A stretch of 64,000 nucleotides of DNA from Limnomonas spitsbergensis (Eukaryota > Chlorophyta > Chlorophyceae > Chlamydomonadales): contig JAYJMM010000083.1 of the NCBI GenBank assembly GCA_037349105.1, positions 310,001 to 374,000 on the forward strand, in the 5' to 3' direction. The notes under the pieces were generated by a model, which was not told the DNA's origin, made no database searches, and saw nothing but the letters and a program-made list of their open reading frames with translations. Of this stretch, positions 12,001-24,000 are shown piece by piece (within the stretch, counting starts at the first letter, position 1; every line of letters begins with the position of its first letter). A program made the translations under genes and the position numbers.

Positions 12001-15000
12001 AAGGGTCCAGGGGGCGCCCAGGGGGCCCTCAACCCTTAAACCTAAACCCAGGGGGCCAGGGGACGCCAAGGGGCCAGGGGGCGCCCAGGGGTCCCTAAAC
12101 CCTTAAACCTTAACCTAGGGGGCCAGGGGACGCCAAGGGGCCAGGGGGCGCCCAGGGGTCATTCAACCCTTAAACCTAAACCCAGGGGGCCAGGGGACGC
12201 CAAGGGGCCAGGGGGCGCCGAGGGGTCCCTAAACCCTTGAACCTAAACCCAGGGGGCCAGGGGACGCCAAGGGGCCAGGGGGCGCCCAGGGGCCCCTCAA
12301 CCCTTAAACCTAAACCCAGGGGGCCAGGGGACGCCAAGGGGCTAGGGGGCGCCCAGGGGTCCCTAAACCCTTAAACCTTAACCTAGGGGGCCAGGGGACG
12401 CCAAGGGGCCAGGGGGCGCCCAGGGGTCCCTAAACCCTTAAACCTAAACCCAGGGGGCCAGGGGACGCCAAGGGTCCAGGGGGCGCCCAGGGGTCCCTAA
12501 ACCCTTAAACCTAAACCCAGGGGGCCAGGGGACGCCAAGGGGCCAGGGGGCGCCCAGGGGTCCCTAAACCCTTAAACCTAAACCCAGGGGGCCAGGGGAC
12601 ACCAAGGGGCCAGGGGGCGCCCAGGGGTCATTCAACCCTTAAACCTAAACCCAAGGGGCCAGGGGACGCCAAGGGGCCAGGGGGCGCCCAGGGGTCCCTA
12701 AACCCTTAAACCTTAACCTAGGGGGCCAGGGGACGCCAAGGGTCCAGGGGGCGCCCAGGGGTCCCTAAACCCTTAAACCTAAACCCAGGGGGCCAGGGGG
12801 TGCCAAGGGTCCAGGGGGCGCCCAGGGGTCCCTAAACCCTTAAACCTAAACCCAGGGGGCCAGGGGACGCCAAGGGGCCAGGGGGCGCCCAGGGGTCCCT
12901 AAACCCTTAAACCTTAACCTAGGGTGCCAGGGGATGCCAAGGGGCCAGGGGGCGCCCAGGGGTCCCTAAACCCTTAAACCTTAACCTAGGGGGCCAGGGG
13001 ACGCCAAGGGGCCAGGGGGCGCCCAGGGGTCATTCAACCCTGAAACCTAAACCCAAGGGGCCAGGGGACGCCAAGGGGCCAGGGGGCGCCCAGGGGTCAT
13101 TCAACCCTTAAACCTAAACCCAAGAGGCCAGGGGACGCCAAGGGGCCAGGGGGCGCCCAGGGGTCCCTAAACCCTTAAACCTAAACCCAGGGGGCCAGGG
13201 GACGCCAAGGGGCCAGGGGGCGCCCAGGGGTCCCTAAACCCTTGAACCTAAACCCAGGGGGCAGAGGGTGCCAAGGGTCCAGGGGGCGCCCAGGGGTCAT
13301 TCAACCCTGAAACCTAAACCCAAGGGGCCAGGGGACGCCAAGGGGCCAGGGGGCGCCCAGGGGTCCCTAAACCCTTAAACCTAAACCCAGGGGGCCAGGG
13401 GACGCCAAGGGGCCAGGGGGCGCCCAGGGGTCATTCAACCCTTAAACCTAAACCCAATGGGCCAGGGGACGCCAGGGGGCCAGGGGGCGCCCAGGGGTCA
13501 TTCAACCCTTAAACCTAAACCCAAGAGGCCAGGGGACGCCAAGGGGCCAGGGGGCGCCCAGGGGTCCCTAAACCCTTGAACCTAAACCCAGGGGGCCAGG
13601 GGACGCCAAGGGTCCAGGGGGCGCCCAGGGGTCCCTAAACCCTTAAACCTAAACCCAGGGGGCCAGGGGACGCCAAGGGGCCAGGGGGCGCCCAGGGGTC
13701 CCTAAACCCTTAAACCTAAACCCAGGGGGCCAGGGGACACCAAGGGGCCAGGGGGCGCCCAGGGGTCATTCAACCCTTAAACCTAAACCCAAGGGGCCAG
13801 GGGACGCCAAGGGGCCAGGGGGCGCCCAGGGGTCCCTAAACCCTTAAACCTTAACCTAGGGGGCCAGGGGACGCCAAGGGTCCAGGGGGCGCCCAGGGGT
13901 CCCTAAACCCTTAAACCTAAACCCAGGGGGCCAGGGGGTGCCAAGGGTCCAGGGGGCGCCCAGGGGTCCCTAAACCCTTAAACCTAAACCCAGGGGGCCA
14001 GGGGACGCCAAGGGGCCAGGGGGCGCCCAGGGGTCCCTAAACCCTTAAACCTTAACCTAGGGGGCCAGGGGATGCCAAGGGGCCAGGGGGCGCCCAGGGG
14101 TCCCTAAACCCTTAAACCTTAACCTAGGGGGCCAGGGGACGCCAAGGGGCCAGGGGGCGCCCAGGGGTCATTCAACCCTGAAACCTAAACCCAAGGGGCC
14201 AGGGGACGCCAAGGGGCCAGGGGGCGCCCAGGGGTCATTCAACCCTTAAACCTAAACCCAAGAGGCCAGGGGACGCCAAGGGGCCAGGGGGCGCCCAGGG
14301 GTCCCTAAACCCTTAAACCTAAACCCAGGGGGCCAGGGGACGCCAAGGGGCCAGGGGGCGCCCAGGGGTCCCTAAACCCTTGAACCTAAACCCAGGGGGC
14401 AGAGGGTGCCAAGGGTCCAGGGGGCGCCCAGGGGTCATTCAACCCTGAAACCTAAACCCAAGGGGCCAGGGGACGCCAAGGGGCCAGGGGGCGCCCAGGG
14501 GTCCCTAAACCCTTAAACCTAAACCCAGGGGGCCAGGGGACGCCAAGGGGCCAGGGGGCGCCCAGGGGTCATTCAACCCTTAAACCTAAACCCAATGGGC
14601 CAGGGGACGCCAGGGGGCCAGGGGGCGCCCAGGGGTCATTCAACCCTTAAACCTAAACCCAAGAGGCCAGGGGACGCCAAGGGGCCAGGGGGCGCCCAGG
14701 GGTCCCTAAACCCTTGAACCTAAACCCAGGGGGCCAGGGGACGCCAAGGGGCCAGGGGGCGCCCAGGGGTCCCTAAACCCTTGAACCTTAACCCAGGGGG
14801 CAGAGGGTGCCAAGGGTCCAGGGGGCGCCCAGGGGTCATTCAACCCTTAAACCTAAACCCAAGGGGCCAGAGGACGCCAAGGGTCCAGGGGGCGCCCAGG
14901 GGTCCCTAAACCCTTGAACCTAAACCCAGGGGGCCAGGGGACGCCAAGGGGCCAGGGGGCGCCCAGGGGGCCCTCAACCCTTAAACCTAAACCCAGGGGG

Positions 15001-18000
15001 CCAGGGGACGCCAAGGGGCCAGGGGGCGCCCAGGGGTCATTCAACCCTTAAACCTTAACCTAGGGGGCCAGGGGACGCCAAGGGGCCAGGGGGCGCCCAG
15101 GGGTCCCTAAACCCTTAAACCTAAACCCAGGGGGCCAGGGGACGCCAAGGGGCCAGGGAGCGCCCAGGGGTCCCTAAACCCTTGAACCAAAACCTAGGGG
15201 GCCAGGGGACGCCAAGGGGCCAGGGGGCGCCCAGGGGTCCCTAAACCCTTAAACCTAAACCCAGGGGGCCAGGGGACGCCAAGGGGCCAGGGAGCGCCCA
15301 GGGGTCCCTAAACCCTTAAACCTAAACCCAGGGGGACAGGGGGCGCCAAGGGGCCAGGGGGCGCCCAGATGCCGTTACTGCTTCGCCATAACAGTGATTT
15401 GTTTTTTCGGGCGCGCGTGCTCGATCAGTCGGCCACCCTGTGGCTGCCAATGGCCCAATAGGGACCTAGTCCGTCAGCCCAGGCAGCATGGCTGGCCGCA
15501 CCTGGGGCCTCCTGCTGGAGAAGCTGCCGAGTAGCTGGCATCAAGCTGATCTGTGGCTGACATTTAGTTGGTACCGTAAAACGACGTATGGTCCGCGCAG
15601 CAGTTGCAGCAGACACCTGACTGACACTCCGCGCAGCAATTACGACGAAAGCCTGGGTTTAACTCCGCGCAGTGGCAATTTTTTGATTAATATTAGCGCG
15701 TAGCCATGTCCGCGCAGGCCAATAATTAAATAATTGTGAGCAAAGTCTGTGTGGTTCTACGGTATGTCGCTGTCGTGAAGCCGAGCCGTTAACAAATAAG
15801 CTCTGACAGAGGCTCGTGGTCCTGCCTCTTCACGGAGTCTACGCTGTCGGCTGGCCGCACACTTAGCCTCAAACTTTGTACCACACTTTGTCTCACACTT
15901 TGTCCCACACTTTGTCTCCTCTCCTTCACACTTTGCTTCCTCTCCACACCTGCCCAACTGCAGACATGGAGTTTGGCAGGATCCAGGCCCGGGACCTCCT
16001 GCAGCACTTGTGGACTGGGCTGTCGGCTGGCCTCACACTTTGCCTCACACTTTGCCTCACACTTTGTCCCATGGTTTGACTCTTCCCCTCCACACTTTGC
16101 TTCCTCCACACCTGCCCAACTGTAGACATGGAGTTTGGCAGGATCCAGGCCCGGGACCTCCTGCAGCACTTGTGGACTGGGCTGTCGGCTGGCCTCACAC
16201 TTTGCCTCACACTTTGCCTCACACTTTGTCCCATGGTTTGACTCTTCCCCTCCACACTTTGCTTCCTCCACACCTGCCCAACTGTAGACATGGAGTTTGG
16301 CAGGATCCAGGCCCGGGACCTCCTGCAGCACTTGTGGACGGGACCCATCAGCAACGCTCCCGTGGAGATCATTCAGGTTAGTGGGTAATCCAGGTAGTTC
16401 AGGTAAGTGCAGTGCAATTAAGGTAATTGGGTAATTCAGGTAATTCAGGTAATTGGGTAATTCAGGAAATTCAGGTAATTCAGGTAACTGCAGTGTACTT
16501 CAGGTAATTGGGTAGTTCAGGTGATGGCAGTGTTCCTTTTTTCATGCCTCAGCTGCATTTGAGCTACATTTCTAACGCACATATTTCGCGAAACTGGCTG
16601 AAACGATCATCCCTGGGCAGCTCGACTTCATATAGTAGGATAATGTATTTGTTTCAAATCATTGCTGTGGTTAACTCCGGTCAGATTGCTAATTTGACGA
16701 CTGGTTTCTGAGGGAGCATGGTTCCGGTTTTTTCTCCAAAACCAACCCCGTCTTTCCCGTTTGATGACCTGTCATTTCGAGAAAAGTTCTTTCCAAAGAG
16801 ACTGTGGGAGAATTTAAAAGCCCCGGCTGACGCCGGTGGCGTAGTCAGCCAAAGCCCCATTTCTGCCGGGGTTTGCCGGAAGGGGGTCTTCGCCGCCTCA
16901 CCGGGAGGAATGGGCCTTCGGAATTCAAGCACCCCGGGAACCTCAAAACCCTGAACCCTGAACCCTAAGGAATTCAAGCACCCGGGGAAAGTTCCGGGGG
17001 CCACTCCTATTTCACCCGAGAAAGTCCCCGGAACTCTCTCGGGGTCAATCAGAAACGGGTTGTTAGGTGGTGCCTCCCTTGGCGGTGTAGCGAACCTTAC
17101 ATGATGGCAGTTTGAATTTGGTTTACCACATCAGTCCGCATGTCGACTACATTTTGAAGCTGATTTCATTGGCGCCAGTGTTTATGGTTTTCAAATCTTA
17201 GAAACGTCGCTTTCCCCCAGAGGGGGGTCTCTGCTTTCCCCTTGCCTGTGTTGCTTGTGAGGGAAATTATTTCGGTGTTTTCAATCATCAATTCGACCCA
17301 AGTAAAGGTGAAGGTATCGATAATTTTGGTGCTTATCGAAAATATAAGTGTGTCCCAAAAAGTGTGACCGTCGCTGCTTGGTGAACAAGCTTCCTTTCAT
17401 GTAAACCTATTGGGTTGTATGATCCAAGCGGCTCGCATATCCCCGGCCCAATTTCCTACCGGTACTCTAATTTGGGCTGGGCAAGCCCAAGTCTTACTCG
17501 CCGATAAGCGGGATCCGCCGATACACAGCCCCGCCACAAGCGCGCAACACCGTATGGGCACCATACTGTAGATTTGATTTACTTTGCCTTTCTTCATAAC
17601 CAACCTTGTTGGGGTTGAGAGGTCCACGGATTTACTAATTATCGAATGACGACGCCGGTCTTCAGACGGAAATTAAGAGCTGTTGTCGACCATCGGCACT
17701 GAGGGCAGCATGAAAAGAAATATTTGTTTGATGCCCGAGGGAAGGCAAATCAATTATAGGACAGATTATTGTGCGCTTGTGCGCGGGGCTGCTCGGAGAA
17801 GGAGTGTGGTGCGGAAGCCTCTAAAGAGAGAAGTAGAAATCTCAGAGGCCGCATGCCCACAACTCATTTTAACCCCAGGATCGGTTGCGCACATGATAAC
17901 TAGCCTAGCTAACTATCGTGCGCGTGGTTTAAGATTTAAAATGCGCCGTAAAGACCATTTTTTCAACTTCGTTTTTTTCTTGTTGTGAACCCGCCTGGGC

Positions 18001-21000
18001 CCGCGCACAGCCCGCCTCGCAGTGCGGTGCGGATCCCGCTGAGCGGCTGACTAGTGCCCCTTTGTTGACCCACGCAAAATTGTGAGATCCAACAAAGCAG
18101 GCATTTTTTAGCGGCGGCGACATAGACGACAATTCTTTCAGTTAACGGTCAGCAGGTTAAGTACGGTAGATGGGCTCGGTTGTCTTTTATTGAACCAGAA
18201 AGGTTATGGTAGTTTAGAATTAACAATGGGATCACGTTACATGATAAACAAACATGCTATAATTATAATTAAACAGAAAGTACTGGTATAGGGGGGGTAT
18301 ATAAACTAATATACAGGTGTAAAAGCTGAACGTTATTTAACGAGAATTAATGTTTTATATACCGGTAATTAATGTTTTATATACCGGTAATTGACATTTT
18401 ATATACCGGTAATCAACAGTGCTTATTTTAAGGATTTAGACAAGGCATCATTTTATAGTGCCTCTTTTTTTCGACTCTCTAAAAGCTCAGATTTATAGTG
18501 AACCGAGGCGAAGCCTCGGTGGGGGGGGTGCGGGGGGGCGCCCGAGCCCCCCCGCCATGGGGGTCCGGGGCCCACCCCCCGGTGGGGGTTGGGGGGCGAC
18601 CCCCCCGAAGTTTAGAAACCGTCTCTCGTGAAACATAGTTTTCCTTCATTGAAAATGCGTTATATTCAGTGTTCAGGGTCACACCAAGGTTGGGGCATAA
18701 GGTCACTTATTCAGCTGTTTAGTGTTTAGTGCCAATTGTTCCAAGCCGCTACAAAATTATGCAATCATTCCTACTGCCCTACTGGACCTTCCTGCGTTCC
18801 TTCTGCTCTAGCCAGGCCCTAATGGCTTCCTTGTAGGGGAAGTTCCTGAGGGTGACCCTAGGATGGTGAAAGGCTCTAGCACACTTGGTTAGGTGCTTCT
18901 GCTGCAAGCTGTTCCGCTGTGGGTTCTTGATATACTTCATGGCTGAGAACATCCGCTCCTCCTCCACCAACCCCGGGACCATGACGAAGATGAGCTGAGC
19001 CAGCAGGATCCACTCGCTCCATCAGATCGCCTAGGAATTCTAAGCCTGCTGCAAAGGTCTGCCTAGCTGCCGTCTTGACCTTGAACTCCGCTAGATTCTT
19101 CTGATGGCGTTCTGTTCGTTCGTGCTTGACGATTGTGTCCTTCAAAGTCCCGCTGTTCACGTTGCAGAACTTGCATTGCCACATGTACTTGTTCAAGCTG
19201 TCGTTAAAACCGCGATCAATCAGCCACTCCCTTTGCGAATCACCGTCTTTGAAGTAAGATTCTTGGAAGGCATTCGTCCCACAGCCTTTAACTGTCCTCC
19301 AAGCGCCATCGCTATGGCCTTTTAAAGCTTTATCAGACATTTCACCCCTAGCGTCGGAGTGGCAGTTTGAGAGGCAATATCGGCAGTCACAAGTGGAAAA
19401 TGCGAAAACCTAGGTTTCATCGTGCCGGCCAGCGTCGATTTACCCCCGATTTATCGTGATTCACGATATATCGTGCCTTAAAATAACCACTGGTAATCAA
19501 TGTTTTATTTACCGGTAATTAATGTTTTATATACCGGTAATTAATGTTTTATTTACCGGTAATTAATGTTTTATATACCGGTAATTAATGTTTATTTACC
19601 GGTAATTAATGTTTTATATACCGGTAATTAATGTTTTATATACCGGTAATTAATGTTTTATATACCGGTAATTGACGTTTCATAATTAAACGAAGAAGAC
19701 CCCTCTTCATGTACCCACCTGTGCAGGGCGGCCGCAGCGTGGAGGTTCGACCCGTGGGCGTGACCAAGGGCCTGGGCATGCAGCGGTTGATGGGGCTCAT
19801 CGCGGAGATGGAGGGCAAGGAGAAGGCGACGTACGAGTTTGTCTTGTGCATTGGTGGGTGCGGGGCACGACAGGGGGGGCAAGGGCAATAGGGTTAGGGT
19901 TTAGGGTTAGGGTTTAGGGTTCAGACTCCCATCAAGAAAGTCTCTTATGACCGAATCTCACATGGAAGCTTGCCGTACAAGGGCCCTGTCACTAGGGGGG
20001 TCGGACTAGTCCCCCGACACCCCCCCAACTTATAATGCGACCCCATGGTTGGCGCCTTAGCACACGGAAGAATCGACTGGCGTCCAGGACTTAAGCCATT
20101 AAATACAAAATGGAACATCGCTTTTTTTCCTGGTCAATTCTTCGTTGTGCAAAGGCGCCAACTGGGCACTGAAAGCCCTTGTTTGTGGGACTAGGCCGAC
20201 CCCCCCTAGTGACAGGCCCCTTGGCCGTACGGCCGAATCTTCTGCGGACGCTTTTCTTTTCAAAGAAAGAAAGAAAGAAAACTACGCCCCCCTAGGGACG
20301 TGGTGGTTAAGGGAACAGCGCAGCTCGGGGCCAAAGCCACATCCGCACCGTTACCATGAAGCAAGAGGTTTTATTTCAAGCGCGTGACCTAGAGCGCTGA
20401 TCACGCAATCCGATGGCCACTCGATACACAGCTGCCACACGCGTTTGAATAAAGAGAGCATGTCAAAGCATGCGGTTGCTGCACTGGTCGTTGCGTCCGA
20501 TCGAGTTCTCGTCCACGTAGCGTGCGCCTGATTTGCGTTGTTGGACAGCGAGACAGCAGTGAGTGTTGTTGAACTGCGAGACAGCTGTGAGACCGCTGAC
20601 CTGCAGCCAACAGCTCGTTTCGACACTCGACAGCGATCAACACAGCCTGAGCTGTGTCATGCTGTGGGGTACTAATAAGGTGTTGAAATCGTGCAACAGC
20701 TGCAGGTTTGAAATCGTGCAACAGCTGCAGGTTTGAAATCGTGCAACAGCTGCAGGTTTGAAATCGTGCAACAGCTGCAGGTTTGAAATTGTGCAACAGC
20801 TGCAGGTTTGAAATCGTGCAACAGCTGCAGGTTTGAAATCGTGCAACAGCTGCAGGTTTGAAATCGTGCAACAGCTGCAGGTTTGAAATCATGTCATTCA
20901 ATTATCACATGTAATGGCTGTGGACTGAGGGGACGCCGCGAATGCCAGATCATAGCTGTCGGCCACGCGTTTTAAATTGAAAGCGATTAAACTGGACTCA

Positions 21001-24000
21001 GTTGTATGATTTGCCGGGGGGGAATTCTGTCAGCATTACTTTGTGGCCAAGGGGAAAGTGGCGAGTCCGCGTTGCGAATCGTCCCGTTGCCGATTCTGCT
21101 GTGCGCGCATATTTTCCTCTTTTTTCTTCCTTTCATTGTAACAGCGCGGATGTGGCTACGGCCCCAAGCTGCGTTGTTTCCTTAACCTCCACGCCCTAAT
21201 AGGACGTAGCTTTCTGTCTTTCTTCCTTTTATCGGCCCTCGAGCTCTAGAATTAGCCTGAAGCCATGGGGTTCCAACCAGGACCCCTTTCCAGTGCCCAA
21301 CAGCTCTTTGTGCATCCACCTTAGGGACTACAGTTTCCGGCACAGGGATAACGCTTAAGGCTTAAGGGATAGGGCTTAATGGATAAGGCTTAAGGGATAA
21401 GGCTTAAGGGATAAGGCTTAATGGATAAGGCTTAAGGGATAAGGCTTAAGGGATAAGGCTTAAGGGATAAGGCTTAAGGGATAAGGCTTAAGGGATAGGG
21501 CTTAAGGGATAAGGCTTAATGGATAAGGCTTAAGGGATAGGGCTTAAGGGATAAGGCTTAAGGGATAAGGCTTAAGGGATAGGGCTTAAGGGATAAGGCT
21601 TAAGGGATAAGGCTTGAGGGATAAGGCTTAAGGGATAAGGCTTAATGGATAAGGCTTAAGGGATAAGGCTTAAGGGATAAGGCTTAAGGGATAAGGCTTA
21701 ATGGATAAGGCTTAAGGGATAAGGCTTAAGGGATAAGGCTTAAGGGATAAGGCTTAAGGGATAAGGCTTAAGGGATAGGGCTTAAGGGATAAGGCTTAAT
21801 GGATAAGGCTTAAGGGATAGGGCTTAAGGGATAAGGCTTAAGGGATAAGGCTTAAGGGATAGGGCTTAAGGGATAAGGCTTAAGGGATAAGGCTTAAGGG
21901 ATAAGGCTTAAGGGATAAGGCTTAAGGGATAAGGCTTAAGGGATAAGGCTTAAGGGATAAGGCTTAAGGGATAGGGCTTAAGGGATAAGGCTTAAGGGAT
22001 AAGGCTTAAGGGATAAGGCTTAAGGGATAGGGCTTAAGGGATAAGGCTTAATGGATAAGGCTTAAGGGATAGGGCTTAAGGGATAAGGCTTAAGGGATAA
22101 GGCTTAAGGGATAGGGCTTAAGGGATAAGGCTTAAGGGATAAGGCTTAAGGGATAAGGGATAAGGCTTGAGGGATAAGGCTTAAGGGATAAGGCTTAAGG
22201 GATAAGGCTTAATGGATAAGGGATAAGGCTTAAGGGATAAGGCTTAAGGGATAAGGCTTGAGGGATAAGGCTTAAGGGATAAGGCTTAAGGGATAAGGCT
22301 TAATGGATAAGGGATAAGGCTTAAGGGATAAGGCTTAAGGGATAAGGCTTGAGGGATAAGGCTTAAGGGATAAGGGATAAGGCTTAAGGGATAAGGCTTA
22401 AGGGATAAGGCTTAATGGATAAGGCTTAAGGGTTAAGGCTTAAGGGTTAAGGCTTAAGGGTTAAGGGATAAGGCTTGAGGGATAAGGCTTAAGGGTTAAG
22501 GCTTAAGGGTTAAGGGATAAGGCTTGAGGGATAAGGCTTAAGGGATAAGGCTTAATGGATAAGGCTTAAGGGATAAGGCTTAATGGATAAGGCTTAAGGG
22601 ATAAGGCTTAAGGGTTAAGGGATAAGGGATAAGGCTTGAGGGATAAGGCTTAAGGGATAAGGCTTAAGGGATAAGGCTTAAGGGATAAGGCTTAATGGAT
22701 AAGGCTTAAGGGATAAGGCTTAAGGGATAAGGCTTAAGGGATAAGGCTTAAGGGATAAGGCTTAAGGGATAAGGCTTAAGGGATAAGGCTTAAGGGATAA
22801 GGCTTAAGGGATAAGGCTTAAGGGATAAGGCTTAAGGGATAAGGCTTAAGGGATAAGGCTTAAGGGATAAGGCTTAAGGGATAAGGCTTAAGGGATAAGG
22901 CTTAAGGGATAAGGCTTAAGGGATAAGGCTTAATGGATAAGGCTTAAGGGATAAGGCTTGAGGGATAAGGCTTAAGGGATAAGGCTTAAGGGATAAGGCT
23001 TAAGGGATAAGGCTTAAGGGATAAGGCTTAAGGGATAAGGCTTAAGGGATAAGGGATAAGGGTTAAGGGATAAGGGATAAGGGATAAGGGATAAGGCTTA
23101 AGGCTTAAGGGTTAAGGGATAAGGCTTAAGGCTTAAGGGATAAGGGTTAAGGGATAAGGGATAAGGGATAAGGGATAAGGGATAAGGGATAAGGGATAAG
23201 GGATAGGGGTTAAGGGATAAGGGTTGAGGGATAAGGGTTAAGGGATAAGGCTTAAGGGATAAGGCTTAAGGGATAAGGGATACGGGTTAAGGGATAAGGG
23301 ATAAGGGATAAGGGATAAGGGTTAAGGGATACGGGTTAAGGGATAAGGGATAAGGGATAAGGGATAAGGGATACGGGTTAAGGGATAAGGGTTAAGGGTT
23401 AAGGGATAAGGGATACGGGTTAAGGGAGAAGGGATAAGGGATAAGGCTTAAGGGATAAGGGATACGGGTTAAGGGAGAAGGGATACGGGTTAAGGGATAA
23501 GGGATAAGGCTTAAGGGATAAGGGATACGGGTTAAGGGATAAGGGATACGGGTTAAGGGAGAAGGGATACGGGTTAAGGGATAAGGGATAAGGGATACGG
23601 GTTAAGGGATAAGGGAAACGGGTTCAGGGATAAGGGTTAAGGGATAAGGGATACGGGTTAAGGGTTAAGGGGGGATAAGGGATAAGGGAAACGGGATAAG
23701 GCTTAAGGGATAAGGGATTAGGGTTAAGGGATTAGGGATACGGGTTAAGGGAGAAGGGATACGGGTTAAGGGATAAGGGATAAGGGATAAGGGATACGGG
23801 TTAAGGGATAAGGGATAAGGGATACGGGTTAAGGGTTAAGGGATAAGGGATAAGGGATAAGGGTTAAGGGATAAGGGATAAGGGTTAAGGGATAAGGGAT
23901 GCGGGTTAAGGGATAAGGGTTAAGGGATAAGGGATAAGGGATGCGGGTTAAGGGATAAGGGATAAGGGATAAGGGATGCGGGTTAAGGGATAAGGGATAA

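Noticed and set aside
15964..16125. First and second copies of exon 9 as real exons
   Set aside because: They lack the second half of the exon and a donor, and lead to an in-frame TGA.
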